A DNA stretch of 64,000 nt from contig OY720102.1 in the NCBI GenBank assembly GCA_963082875.1, forward strand, positions 9,274,990 through 9,338,989, read 5' to 3'. Every line of letters starts with the position of its first letter. The first letter of the stretch is position 1. The position numbers were made by a program, and so were the translations under genes. This document shows, piece after piece, positions 11,313-21,460 of this stretch. Source of the DNA: Corella eumyota (taxonomy: Eukaryota; Chordata; Ascidiacea; Phlebobranchia; Corellidae). The notes beneath the pieces are model-generated. The model saw nothing but the letters and a program-made list of their open reading frames with translations, was not told the origin of the DNA and did no database searches.

Positions 11313-12139
11313 TAAGTTAAATTAGTTTGTGTAAAATTAAAAGCACTTCAAGTTGTTTTTTAAACCTCGCAGATATACTTTTAAGCTAACTTAGATGTGC
11401 AGTAAAACAACCATTTATGAACTAAGTCGTGTAAATTATTGCAAAAGTACCATTACATAACAAACAAGTGTTTTGAAAAGACATAAACCCAGATTTCTTT
11501 GAATTATTGACGCAGTTCACATAATATAGCTAAGTAGTGCAAAAATACTGTCACTTTTTAAGACATACCATGATTAAAATTTGTTTATTAAATAACCAGT
11601 TTTAATTTTAATAATACTACTTGAGTAATACAAATTTTTAAACATCAGAAATTTATTTAAAATTATTTTTAGGTTCTGCAAGAGGATATAAGGTCGTGCC
11701 ATTGTTACAATTTTTTTGTTGTTTAATGTAGAGTTTTGTTTTCCGATTTTCAATAAATTCAAAATAAAAAAAGAATATAACTAATCTCTGAAGTTTTATA
11801 CACATTAATTAACCATTCAAAATCTAAGGCATATTATTAAAATTTTATTAAAAAATAAGCACTAACGTATAACCAACAAAATTAAATGTAAAATTATTTA
11901 AAATTATTAAATGTAAAAAATTAAGTAATAAATACCGTGATACAGAATAAAGCAAAACTTAAAAAATCTAACATTCATATTTCAACGAAAAAATCTAGAA
12001 TTTAAACCTATAAACACGTAAAACCTCAATAGCTAACTTTGTCTGCTAAAGTAAGCAAAAGGTAGACCTTATTCATCAGTCTTGGCAGTAAATAACACAC
12101 AATCTAAAGCTTTTCTATGTAACAATTATCGTGGAACAA
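11313..12139. other. AT-rich stretch, nothing recognised
   Basis: Long A/T runs and no supported feature. It might hold further exons of the P2RX7-like gene to the right (read leftward), but none was convincing. Confidence 0.4.
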
Positions 12140-12240
12140 AAAAATGACACTATTTTTGTGTCACAGAAAATGACACAAAAATTGTGTCACATAAAATGTG
12201 TCATTTTGCGTGACACAAAATTTTGACACAATGTGTCAAA
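12140..12240. repeat. Cluster of inverted TGACAC/GTGTCA motifs
   Basis: About eight copies of TGACAC or its complement lie within 100 bases, making nested hairpins. The clearest pairs TTTTTGTGTCA with TGACACAAAAA around a seven-base loop. It abuts the coding segment of the P2RX7-like gene on its 3' side. It may be a small palindromic insertion or the end of an element. Confidence 0.7.
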
Positions 12241-12249
12241 AAAACCCGC

Positions 12250-12535
12250 AAGCCTGTCTCCAGTCAGCATAGTCTTTACTTTTTCTATTTCCAAACAGCA
12301 CTTGCAAGATTTTTCTATTTCCATACCATGGCATTTATTACACTTGCACCTAAATGTTAAAAGCCTTTTTTTAAAACAAAATTATCAGTCAACACAAACA
12401 AAAACAAGAAATTAATTACCATGTTGTAGAAGTTAGCCGACTTGCTAGTATTGGGGTTTCTGTAACATTTCTTCTTAAAACCAACTCCTCTTCAGTATAT
12501 TCTGGTTCAAAGTTGTAAGGTTTAGTGCTTGACAT
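12250..12535 (-). CDS. P2RX7-like cysteine-domain gene, two exons seen, 3' end lost or unseen
   Basis: Exon 1 runs from an ATG at 12535 down to 12420 and starts MSSTKPYNFEPEYTEEEL, containing the Y-x-FEPE signature. It ends in phase 2 at a GTAATT donor. After an intron of about 70 bases with an AATTTAG-type acceptor (ACATTTAG), exon 2 starts at 12349, and the join creates Trp followed by CKCNKCHGMEIEKSCKCCLE. This W-C-x-C-x2-C-x2-M...C-x-C-C-x-E pattern is the zinc-binding signature of the P2X7 intracellular (ballast-like) domain, found in many stand-alone invertebrate and fish proteins of unknown role. After about GDRLAG the frame enters the TGACAC palindrome cluster and stops, so the rest of the usual domain is missing, probably by insertion. 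It could be a functional gene with another 3' exon, or a truncated paralogue. Confidence 0.6.
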
Positions 12536-12955
12536 AGTGGCGCTTTAAAATGTCCTACGGATAATCTAAGTTCGTGTTGCTCCAGATTGCATTTTGTTTT
12601 TGCAATTTTTGTAAGATATTTTAGACATAGTGGCGCTTTGAAAGGTCCTACGGATAATCTAAGTTCGTGTTGCTCCAGATTGCATTTTGTTTTTGCAATT
12701 TTTGTAAGATATTTTAGACATAGTGGCGCTTTGAAAGGTCCTACGGATAATCTAAGTTCGTGTTGCTCCAGATTGCATTTTGTTTTTGCAATTTTTGTAA
12801 GATATTTTAGACATAGTGGCGCTTTGAAAGGTCCTACGGATAATCTAAGTTCGTGTTGTCCCAGATTGCATTTTGTTTTTGCAATTTTCGTAAGATACTC
12901 CAGACATAGTGGCGCTTTGAACGGTCCTACGGATAATCTAAGTTCGTGTTGCCTC
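12532..12955. repeat. 93-bp tandem repeat (4.5 copies) at the 5' side of the P2RX7-like gene
   Basis: Copies start at 12532, 12625, 12718, 12811 and 12904 (the last partial) and are almost identical. Read on the minus strand, each carries GCGCCACTATGTC, the same context as the start codon of the P2RX7-like gene, so four extra upstream ATGs exist, each opening a 20-codon frame that ends in TAG within the unit. Because 93 is divisible by three, the plus strand also shows a 31-residue repeating frame (12587-12970), which I take as a by-product. This looks like amplification of a promoter/5' leader. Confidence 0.95.
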
Positions 12956-12959
12956 TACG

Positions 12960-13386
12960 ATGTATTTTAAAAAATGTAAACATTTATTTCAAAGCTTTAA
13001 ATATTTTTTTAATAAATCAGATGTTAATTCGTTTATTTTAAATGATATAAATAATGTAATAAGCTTATTTTTATTTTTTAAAGTTGGAATGCGATCGATT
13101 TTAAAATCAATGCCTTTTAGATTTGTTTAAAATGAATACGTTTGTCCAGAAGATAAAAACTATGAAATTTTATAAAAATTAATATAAAATTTTGTTGTTT
13201 TTAATTTAAAAAAAGTAACTAAGCTAAATTATTTTTTTAAAGCGTGTGCATGCTATAAAATTAAAACTCCAATCTCTCAAGCGAAAAAATACGCGGGAAA
13301 AATTATTTACCCTTTTTTAATCCTCGTGCAATTCGATTCGAGATAATCATGCAGAAAAAAACAAGTAAAAAAATGCCACGTGTTTG
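12960..13386. other. Divergent intergenic region
   Basis: An AT-rich region between the minus-strand P2RX7-like gene and the plus-strand C2H2 gene. It contains GCGATCGATT near 13090 and a CACGTG box at 13378. Both genes could take regulatory sequence from here. Confidence 0.4.
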
Positions 13387-13390
13387 GCAA

Positions 13391-13396
13391 TATAAA
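13391..13396 (+). promoter_or_regulatory. Candidate TATA box
   Basis: TATAAA lies 76 bases before the ATG of the C2H2 gene and 13 bases after a CACGTG motif, at a plausible distance for a start site near 13420. AT-rich background makes this uncertain. Confidence 0.3.
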
Positions 13397-13471
13397 TTAG
13401 AGTGTTTCGGAGGTAGAAAACACTTTTAAGAATAAATGGAATAATAAAAGTAAAGAACATAACTCATAATA

Positions 13472-14914
13472 ATGAACTGCTTTTCTTGCAATTTTTCTTT
13501 TCATTCGGCTGAGGAGTGGATGCTCCACAATGAAGAAATGCATTATGCTAATCGATTAAAGTGTAGCTTTTGTCAGGGTGGGTTTTCCTACGTGGAAGAC
13601 TGCGTTAAGCACATGGTTAGGTATTTATTTGTTTAATTAAATTTATATCTATATATTTAATACTAAAAAAAACTAACAGCAATTAAACATTTTCTTAGGT
13701 GTGTATCAATATGCCGTGACAAGAGATGACATGGCAGATCAAATAAGAGGTAAAAATATATTTATATTTAAATATGATTAAATAATTTATTACATTTAAT
13801 GCAAGTACAAAGAGAGACGATGTTTGTTGATAATCGATCTCCTAATTCATGGGATAAAATATTGAAAGGTAAAAACTTTATTTAAGCACTTTTATTTTTA
13901 GAATATAGGTTATTTTTATATTCTTCTATTAAAACGAAATATCAATCTAATTTTTTCGGTTTGTTTAGAAGGAGAAAAAAAAAAGAGGAAAAAAATAACC
14001 CGAAAGAAACTGTCCTAAGTAATTGTTTTGAGTTTGTTACCATCTAATCAAATCTAGAAACATAAGATAACATAACCAGTATATAATTTGTTTTTAAATA
14101 AAACATCATTTTTGCAAAGATGCTGATTTGGTAAAATGGAGAGAAGAATGTAATAGTTCAGAGTCTTCTCTTCATGAAGAAAAAAAGGGGAAGGATGATG
14201 AGGAGGAAGATGAAGAAGAGATACCAGGTAAAAAGAAAAAATGTAGACTTGTAATAAATAAGACACTTTTATAAACAAATGTTGAAATTTGTTTTGAAAT
14301 AAAGCATTTTAAGTAATTAAACATTATTTTTAAAAGATAAGCCTTTTGAATTTCTCCCCCCGCACGGGGCATACTATCATCCTTATTTTGGTACGTAATC
14401 AACTTTATGATGAACTTACACTTTTATAATAAAATTTATTATAATTTTTTTTATTTACAGCGCATCTGTTGAATGAAAATTCTATTGATGGAGTGGAGAT
14501 TTCTTTCTACTCCTCGTCACCTTGCAGTTTAGGAGGTAATATTAAAAACTATTTTTTTAAATTTACTTTTTTAGATTTCTATACTTAATATTAAAATAAA
14601 CTAAATATGAATCTATTTCGAATAAATAAAAAAAAAAGAAAATTTTAAAATTCTTATCTAATTTTTAAATTATTTTTTTTATTCTACAAAACTAACAGAC
14701 TTCTGAAAATAAAAAACTCTAAAGGTGAATATATATACATATTTATTTTTACGAAATTTTTTAAATTTTCGTATAAAGAAATGTAACGTTTGTTTTGTTT
14801 ATAAGAAAAGTTAAATAAATTTATTTACTAATTATAACAATAACTTTTTTTTTAGAAACTGAGATTGCTTTTAATCCAGTTATTGAAACTTCTGACAGCG
14901 ATTCTGACTCCTGA
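13472..14914 (+). CDS. Multi-exon gene: C2H2 finger N-terminus and acidic, low-complexity C-terminus
   Basis: Exon 1 (13472-13620) encodes MNCFSCNFSF..., with a C-x2-C...H-x4-H finger and the start of a second (CSFC...H). Further exons with GT..AG borders are 13699-13749, 13806-13868, 14120-14227, 14337-14390, 14461-14535 and 14856-14914. From exon 2 on, every exon is flanked by phase-1 introns and keeps one frame: a DNRSPNSWDK segment, an acidic run (KGKDDEEEDEEE), a PPHGAYYHPYF segment, and an ending ETSDSDSDS before TGA at 14914. An alternative terminal exon 13969-14018 would end in a Lys/Arg-rich tail. As I read it, exon 1 does not join exon 2 in that frame, so exon 1 may belong to another isoform or an exon is missing. 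I do not recognise the family; a small nuclear protein is a guess. A Polinton relic follows directly, and I treat this as a host gene. Confidence 0.5.
13969..14102 (+). other. Alternative terminal exon with polyadenylation signal
   Basis: After a TTGTTTAG acceptor, a phase-1-compatible exon encodes a short basic tail (EGEKKKRKKITRKKLS) and a TAA at 14018. An AATAAA lies at 14097-14102, just before the next acceptor. Inclusion would give a short protein with a nuclear-localisation-like end; skipping would give the long acidic form. Confidence 0.4.
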
Positions 14915-15108
14915 AAATAAAAACTCTAAAGATGAATATATATATATTTTTTTTACGAAAAGCTTTAAACTTTCATATAAAAAAAATGTAACGTTTGTTT
15001 TGTTAATTAGAAAAGTATAAATAAATTTATTTACTTATTAACTTTTTATTTTAGAAACTAAGATTGCTTTTAATCCAGTTATTGAAACTTCTGACAGCGA
15101 TTTTGACG
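14699..15108 (+). repeat. Tandem duplication of the last exon and its upstream intron
   Basis: Two copies of about 200 bases (14699-14910 and 14911-15106) each contain intron sequence ending in a T-rich acceptor, then an exon beginning AAACT(G/A)AGATTGC. The second copy (15055-15108) is a 54-base, phase-1/phase-1 exon followed by GGTGCAAA, a possible donor; the first copy instead runs through the duplication junction into a TGA. Duplication therefore seems to have turned an internal exon into a terminal one. Confidence 0.8.
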
Positions 15109-15140
15109 GTGCAAAAATTTAACTTTATATTTACAAAAAC

Positions 15141-15485
15141 CTTCTAGCTTTTCCTTATTTCTTTGTAACACATTCTTTGGTTCTTTTTACTTCTATACCC
15201 ACACTTTAACTAATTTCTTTATAAAACATTCTTTGGCTTAAAACTTTTCACTTCTATTTCACACTTTAACTAATTTCTTTTTAATACATTCTTTCTTAGT
15301 TCTTAAAACTTTACATTTCCATCCTTACACTTTAACTAATTTCTTTATAATACATTCTTTTTTGGTTCTTAAAACTTTTTCATATCTATCTTCAAACTTT
15401 TAACTAATTTCTTTATAAAACATTCATTCTTGGTTCTTAAAACTTTTTCACTTCTATTTTCACACTTTAACTAATTTCTTTACGT
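15141..15485. repeat. ~65-bp tandem repeat, five copies
   Basis: Five imperfect units contain ACTTTAACTAATTTCTTT, with starts at about 15202, 15262, 15329, 15396 and 15462 (spacing 60-67), separated by CATTCTTTGGTTCTTAAAAC-like sequence. It is T-rich on the plus strand. It lies between the duplicated exon and the Polinton fossil. Confidence 0.85.
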
Positions 15486-15493
15486 AATTTAGT

Positions 15494-16800
15494 GGTAATA
15501 ATCAAAAAAATGTTGAGCCTGACTTAATTGAAAGTATTTACGCAGATAAAGATTGGCGTCAATTATGGTTCCAACGTTTTGTTGAGGAAATTTGTAAAGT
15601 ACAAACATCTGCCTTTAAAATAAATTTATCTTATGGGTTTATTTTAGAATTGCCTATAACACAAAATTAGCGCTATTTTCATGCAACAGCGGTTTTTATC
15701 GAAAATTTAGATGATTTTATGGAATTTATACGACAAAATTTTCAATTTAACTAATTGAATTTGGCCATACTTCAGAGACCAAATTCCAGTTTTGTCGTTA
15801 AAAAGTTACAAATATTTCACTTTACGTATACGCAATTCAAAATTTGTTTATCGGTCACGCGATTGAACTTTCTAGTTATCTATCAAGCAGTCGATTTTTA
15901 CTTTCTTTAACAACTAATGGTCAAACCCCTTGTGAGGATAACCTTTGTTTATTTCGTGCTATTGATTGTTTTTTATCCAATCGCAAGCGGGCGTTAGAGA
16001 TAAAAGTTAAACAACTTTTGCAAAAGTACTCAAAAAAATCCAAAGCTGATTTTCCTGGTATTCAAATAAACGATTTACGACAAATCGAAAAACTTTTTAA
16101 GCTTAATATTCAAGTATATTCAAAGGTAGCAAACACAGAATTGATCTATTGCAGCATACGTGCAATGTTTCATAAAAAGAAGATATTATGTACTTGAACT
16201 TATATAAAAATTATTTCAGTCCTATTAAATAATCATGCTAAATACTGTAATCGCTTTGTGTGTCGTAAGTGTTTGAAAGTATGAAATACAGCACATTCAC
16301 TAGCGATGCATAAAAAAATCAAAAACTGTTCGACAAAAATTAATTTCAAATATCCTGGTGGCTTGTTTCGCTTACCCAAAACGATATTCTCACAATTACT
16401 TGAATTTGGAATTAAAGTTGAGAACGAGAATTGCATTTTCAGATTATTCGTGCGAGTTTGGATTTTAAGACTTTTTTCAGTATAAGTGACATACCAAACA
16501 AACAGAAAAAAATCGTGGCTGGTTAAACACGAGATTCTCTCAGTAAGCGTTTGTTCAAATGTAAATAACTTTAAAAAACCACGTTGTTTCGTATCTAACA
16601 GGGATTCAGTTAAAATAATTGATGAGTTTTTTCTTATCTTGCTGAAAATGTTTTTAATCAAATAGAAGAACGATTAAATATTTTGATGGAGAAGGAGGAC
16701 CCAAATGCAAAAATTAATAAACATCCTCTTTTTATGCTTAAAAAACGATTATTGAATCAAATAACAGTGTTACCAATCATATACATATTGTAGATAAATC
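15494..16800 (+). mobile_element. Polinton/Maverick fossil, protein-primed DNA polymerase B part
   Basis: A plus-strand remnant of the N-terminal half of a Polinton family-B DNA polymerase. The best-kept part, about 15844-16197, contains the CEDNLCLFRAIDCF block typical of these polymerases; downstream pieces up to about 16700 keep a cysteine/histidine segment (RFVCRKCLKVWN-like) that belongs to the same protein in other Polintons. No integrase, ATPase, capsid or terminal repeat was found in the window, so only a polymerase fragment remains. It is broken in several places and looks old. Confidence 0.7.
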
Positions 16801-17059
16801 TCAATTTAGAAAAAAAACATAGCCATTAAAAATGGGTATAAATATATGCCGCACATTTAAACATTTACCCTGTTTACATAAATATTTTTTTTATCGCGCA
16901 TGGCTTAGTTTCGGTTCTGTTTACATGAAATAAATAAACCGGAACTATAGAAGTAGTTAAAACGGGGATATTTTTAATTTGGCGCAAACTTTTGTCAACA
17001 AAAAAGCCAGCTTTTAATTTACAACATCCAATTTAGGTTTAATCAAGCTTTTAATAATA

Positions 17060-17710
17060 CTTGAGAGATGGAAAATCCAAGTAGGATAGAATTTAGTGTA
17101 ATTATTACAGCTCAGTATGTAGGAAGATGCATTTTGTTATTTATTCAATATCAAAAGCGATGTAAACGTCGGCGAATAAAGTTTAGGCAACAGCGACGAA
17201 TGCTAACTCAAAGAAAACTTTGTAAGCGCATAGGAAGGCCATGGACGCTGCCTAGGTATACGTTTAAACAGAAACTTAACCAAAATTTTAATTAAATTTT
17301 TAAATAGTCACCAACTGACTATTTTTTTAGTGTTTTACAACATAGCTATATTTTTTGTTAGATCTTTCGATTTTTAGAAATACGTGATATCACGTTTTAC
17401 CAATAGTCAGTGGGTCGAAAACTTTAGAATGACAAAGAAGGATTTTAATTTATTAACTGAGTTAATATGGAAAGACAATAAGTCAGGCTAGTTAAATAGA
17501 GTTACCATAACAGGTTGTTTAAGCAATTAATTTATTTAAATAAAATGTTTATAGGTGATTATACAGTCGTTAGAAAACTGATTGAGACAAAAAAGCGTAT
17601 TGTAGTTGCATTTTTTTAAATTAACATCTGCAGCAGAATATCGAACCGTTGGCTATTTATTTGGTATTCCTAAATCATCTGTATACAACTGTTTAAAAAG
17701 GTATATCTTA
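17060..17710 (+). pseudogene. PIF/Harbinger transposase N-terminal relic (relic 1)
   Basis: The 75-codon frame starting at 17068 is Arg-rich (RCKRRR...) and ends near RIGRPWTLPRYTF, like the N-terminus of Harbinger transposases. After AT-rich filler, 17600-17700 reads LTSAAEYRTVGYLFGIPKSSVYNC, the helix-turn-helix that precedes the catalytic domain in HARBI1-like proteins. The catalytic DDE part is absent. Frames differ between the pieces. A likely right-hand element end lies at 17946. Confidence 0.7.
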
Positions 17711-17729
17711 AAACCATTTTACTAACAAT

Positions 17730-17946
17730 ATGTTTCGAAATCAAGATTTTGAACCATAATAATAAATATAATGAGAATAACAATATGTTTCAAAATCTAA
17801 GATTTCGAACTATAATAAAAGTATACCGCTTACGAAATCTTGCGTAAATTTCGCTCCTGCCACAAAATTTTACGAAATCTTACGTAACTTTCGCAAACTT
17901 TGCAATCTTGCATAACGTTGTGTTGCGTACGCTGTGTGAACGGGCC
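17730..17946. repeat. Direct repeats and right terminal repeat of a Harbinger-like element
   Basis: Two ~40-base direct repeats begin AACAATATGTTTC (about 17727 and 17781), and two ~25-base repeats read TTACGAAATCTTGCGTA and TTACGAAATCTTACGTA (about 17828 and 17867). The block ends in GCTGTGTGAACGGGCC followed by TTTA. A CCCTGTTTACAT near 16868 may be a diverged left end, which would make the element about 1.1 kb, but this is uncertain. Confidence 0.5.
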
Positions 17947-17989
17947 TTTATTTTAAACAATTAACCATTAAATGTAAAAATAGCGTGTT

Positions 17990-18075
17990 TACAGCCAATA
18001 AATTAAAAAAATTTCTGGGGGAGCATGCCCCAGACCCCCCCTAGCGGTGTTGTAATCTTCCAAAATTAACCCCCG
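17990..18075. other. G/C-rich island with short palindrome
   Basis: CTGGGG (18015-18020) pairs with CCCCAG (18028-18033), followed by a C-run and CTAGCGGTG. It stands out sharply from the AT-rich flanks, and similar GC-rich blocks are common at the 3' ends of invertebrate DNA transposons. No coding sequence. Confidence 0.4.
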
Positions 18076-19140
18076 ATTTATTTGACCCACGAGCCTCCAC
18101 TGGGTTTAAGTAGCAGTTATTAGCCTTTTTCTTATATTTAGAATAGCGTTTATGTAGTTTTAATACAATTCTTTTACGAGATGACTCGTTTTTCAGTTGA
18201 ATTTGTCCACCGCTTACGCCAACATTAAAGGGGAACTATACGAAAAAATACGGGTAACTAATATACTGTACTAAGTTTAAATATGTTAATAAAAAAATTA
18301 TTGGGCCTATAATAAGCCTGATTTGAAGTTTTCGACTTCGGAGGCAAACCCTTTATGACGTCACCGAACTGTACGCGAATTTGTTAGCTATACGTCATGA
18401 TGCGGTCATAAACTGTTAGTAAGTCGTACCAGTTTTGTATAAAAATTAAATTATTATTGAAACGTTTATAAGCCTACCCAAAAATAGATTTGCATTTCAA
18501 AAGTGTTTTTATTTGTTTAGATGCAGCAGTTTAAATAAACTTTGATTTTATTTTTTTGTTTGGTCAATAATTTATTTTTATAAATATGTTTCGATGTGTT
18601 CATATTTAAGTTACGTCCGTTATCTCAATCATGCGTTCGAATTACTGCGAGACCAATTAACGTCGGCGTTCTTTTCCAAAACAAAAAGACCTAGCAGCTT
18701 TTTAAAGTCAAGTGGTAATTTTATATTTTTTGTGCAATTTTTGCTTCTCGTTAAAAAAACACGGTTAAATTAGGATTAATTTTAATTTTTTTCTGTTAAT
18801 TTGTCACCTTTTAAAGTATAGGGAATTTAGTTCAGTTGCCAATCTAGTTGATTTTGTATGTAGCTTATTTTAAATAAATCCACATAAGCTTACTTTAATT
18901 TTTATAAAAAAAAATTGATGTTGATTTTATATAGAATTGTTTTTTATTTTATACGGAATTGCTGACAAGCTTAAAAGTAGTTTGTCTATATTAAAAGTAA
19001 ATCGATTGCTTTTAACTATAACTTGTTTAATAAATTTGCGGTTTATATTGAACAACTCTTATAGCGTGGAAACTATACCTCGTTTTTTGTTGGTATTAAT
19101 TTATATTTAATCTATTTATTTCCGCTGCATAGCTGTATAC
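18076..19140. other. Intergenic, possible end of a TTAA-type element at 18225
   Basis: TTAAAGGGGAACTATACG at 18225-18242 resembles the end of a Kolobok-type element following a TTAA target, and 18345-18400 contains TGACGTCACCG and TACGTCATGATGCGG. No reverse-complement partner was found to the right, so I do not call an element. The rest is AT-rich with nothing recognised. Confidence 0.3.
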
Positions 19141-19149
19141 ATTCAGTTA

Positions 19150-20020
19150 CACCATACATGTGCTTTCAGGCCGCAATCTAATGGTTTGGTTGAGCGATTA
19201 CATCGCCACCTTGAAAGTTCGTTGATGGCGCGGTTGACTGGACCTAACTGGGTCCCAACTTCCGTGGGTGCTTCTAGGTATAAGAACCGTTCCTAAAGAA
19301 GATTTAAAGGTGTCGTCGGCGGAGCTAGTATACGGCGCTCCAATTACTGTCCCAGGGGATTTTATTTTTAATGACCCTGACAAAACAAACAGCGAACAAA
19401 AATTAAAGCTTATACGCGAAAAAATCAGCCAGGATTATGCCACAACCCATGTCACGCTACGCAAATCAAACTACATATGCCCCTTAAACTTTACAAACTT
19501 GTTAATATGTTTTTATTCGAAAAGATCCTCATCGCCCTCCACTGACAGGACCTTATGAAGGACCATATTATGTAATAAAACGTGAAATAAAAACTTTTAT
19601 TTTGGATATTGGTGGTACCAAACAAACTTTGTCCGCTTATCGTTTAAAACCAGCCAACGTTGATTTGACGCAGCCTGTTCAAGTGGCAATACTCAATAAA
19701 CGTGGAAGATCAAAAACAAAACAAAATTAACTGTTAATTTTTAATTTTCTTGTAATTTTTACTACGCTTCTGGGGGGGAATTGTGTAGCCCACTACTTTA
19801 TTTACATACGAAGCGTAGTATGTGTGTGTACATTATATGCATGTTGTTATTACCTTTTTCCAAATTACTTTAGCGTCCGGCTGTTATCTTTTCTTCATTC
19901 ATTCTGTAATTTACAGTTAAACTAGTAAGACGCTTGCTCACTTCTATTTAACTGCTATAGTAGTGCAAATATTTAATTTAAAGCTGGCAATTTCGTTTTG
20001 CTGAACGGACGCCACCTAAC
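19150..20020 (+). mobile_element. Ty3/gypsy LTR-retrotransposon fossil, 3' part
   Basis: The C-terminal half of an integrase is recognisable on the plus strand (QSNGLVERLHRHLESS block; then PKEDLKVSSAELVYGAP; then a GPY/F-type segment near HRPPLTGPYEGPYYV, ending about 19730). It is followed by a polypurine tract (GGGGGGGAA, about 19772-19780) and TGTGTAGCCC at 19782, the likely start of the 3' LTR, whose right border I could not fix. ACTACGCTTC (19761-19770) and GAAGCGTAGT (19810-19819) form a perfect inverted pair around the tract. No 5' half or second LTR is present. Broken in a few places; moderately old. Confidence 0.8.
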
Positions 20021-20225
20021 AAACATGGATTTGGACATATTAAGCAAAAAGCACGAAAAACTATTAAAATCCAGTTGACTTTACATTCGCGTTCGAATTT
20101 TGAATAAGCTGTTGATTACAGCCGGAAGATAATCAAGCCTAATTTAACATAAATAATAAGTTTACAAATCTTCGTGGTATTTAAATTTTAACAAACTACC
20201 AACTTCATTATAGTAAAATAATATT

Positions 20226-20297
20226 AGGCATTACTGGCAGTTGAGCCCAGGATCTCTTGTTTTCGAGACAGACGCTTTACCTTTAAGATACAACGCC
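20226..20297 (-). pseudogene. tRNA-Thr pseudogene
   Basis: Over its full 72 bases this aligns with the array's tRNA-Thr(UGU) genes with about 15 differences. The acceptor stem still pairs with G-U wobbles, but the T-stem has a mismatch, the B box is changed (GGCTCAACTGCC), and the anticodon position reads CGA instead of TGT. No T-run close behind. It lies 6.5 kb left of the array without shared spacer sequence. Confidence 0.78.
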
Positions 20298-20385
20298 TTC
20301 GTGACTAAAAAGTACTGGTTTGTGTTTAAACGTTTTTTTAAAACAAGTTAAAATTTGTTATTACCTTTTTCTGAATAATTTAACC

Positions 20386-20510
20386 AGGCGTGTTGTAGTC
20401 GTAAGAACACTTGCTACACCACACATGGGGTCGTGTGTTCAATCCCCATTGCTCTCGTGCTGTAAGAAGAAATCCAAAATGGTAGAAAGGACTTGTATCT
20501 TTATTGCCTC
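20386..20510 (+). mobile_element. tRNA-derived SINE-like sequence
   Basis: GGCGTGTTGTAGTCGTAAG followed about 40 bases later by GTGTTCAATCC matches a Pol III A box and B box at tRNA spacing, but no tRNA cloverleaf closes. This is the usual head of a tRNA-derived SINE. The tail and target duplications were not defined. Confidence 0.4.
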
Positions 20511-20559
20511 ATGACTTGAATTTTAAAATTGTTGCCAATAATTTTATTTCACTTATTAA

Positions 20560-21325
20560 TGAAATAAAAAAAACTAGGATTTGAATATACTGGGACAATT
20601 AGAAGCAATAGAATGAAGGGATGTCCACTTTTATCTGAAAAAGAATTAAAGAAAAAGGGCCGCGGCTCTTATGATGAAAGAGTCGAAAAAAATTTAAACA
20701 TAATAGCTGTAAGACGGTATGATAATAAAGCCGTAAATCTTGTATCCTCCTATGCTGGAATTGAGTCAATTGAAAGTGTTCAACGGTATGACAGAAGTAA
20801 AAAAAAATTATGTTTCAGTACAAAGACCTAACATAGTAAAAGTATTCAATAAGTTGATGGGTGGAGTCGATTTACTCGACATGTTGACTTCAATGTACAA
20901 AGCCAAAATAAAATCCAGGCATTGGTACATGTATTTGTGGTATCATACTTTAACCATTTCACTGGTAAATTCATAGTTGCTTTATAAAAGGGAACAAAAG
21001 GAACTAGGCAACTAAAAAATTTTACAGCTAAGAGATTTTCAGGCTGAAGTTGCATCTGGATTAATAAATGCAAACCAGAGACTCACTTCTCGTCGTTCGT
21101 ATGTGTCGTCATTAACACCAAGCAAACGATTACGACTTAGTCTGTCAGATGTTAGATATGACGGGTTAGACCATATTCCGGAATGGATGTCAAATTGAGT
21201 ACGATATGAGCTCTGTAAGCAATCATTAAAATCTATAATGTCTTTTTGTAAATGCAAAACATGCAAGGTTGCTCTTTGCTTCAACAAGACAAGAAATTGT
21301 TTTGAGGATTTTCACACAAATTAAG
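20560..21325 (+). pseudogene. piggyBac transposase, C-terminal relic
   Basis: The segment begins FEYTGTIRSNRMKGCPLL, continues through a YDNKAVNLVSSYAG block (catalytic Asp region) and then VFNKLMGGVDLLDMLTSMY and SRHWYMYLWYHTLTISLVNS, all hallmarks of the piggyBac DDE domain, with the family's GGVD and RWY blocks. Near 21235-21320 the C-terminal cysteine-rich finger remains (CKCKTCKVALCFNKTRNCF...H). A frameshift at the A-run near 20799-20807 and stops near 20975, 21015 and 21196 inactivate it. The N-terminal half is absent. Confidence 0.87.
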
Positions 21326-21460
21326 AAACAAAACTGTGTTTTTGTCGTGATGTTGTATCAAAAAAATTTTGTTTTGTTAAAAGAATTTTATTTTATGTGT
21401 TTTTAGCTTTGGTCCAGATTTTTTGGAGATGTTGTTTCAAAATATTTATTTTTTTTGAAA

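Noticed and set aside
12587-12970. 127-codon plus-strand open frame with a 31-residue repeat
   Set aside because: It arises because the 93-bp tandem repeat is a multiple of three; the opposite strand holds the better-supported leader of the P2RX7-like gene.
14054-14402. Two minus-strand open frames
   Set aside because: They are the complement of the acidic exon and its introns on the plus strand, whose exon borders and frame are better supported.
18225-18960. TTAA-flanked element starting AGGGGAACTATACG
   Set aside because: Only a left end was found; no inverted partner or second TTAA could be identified.
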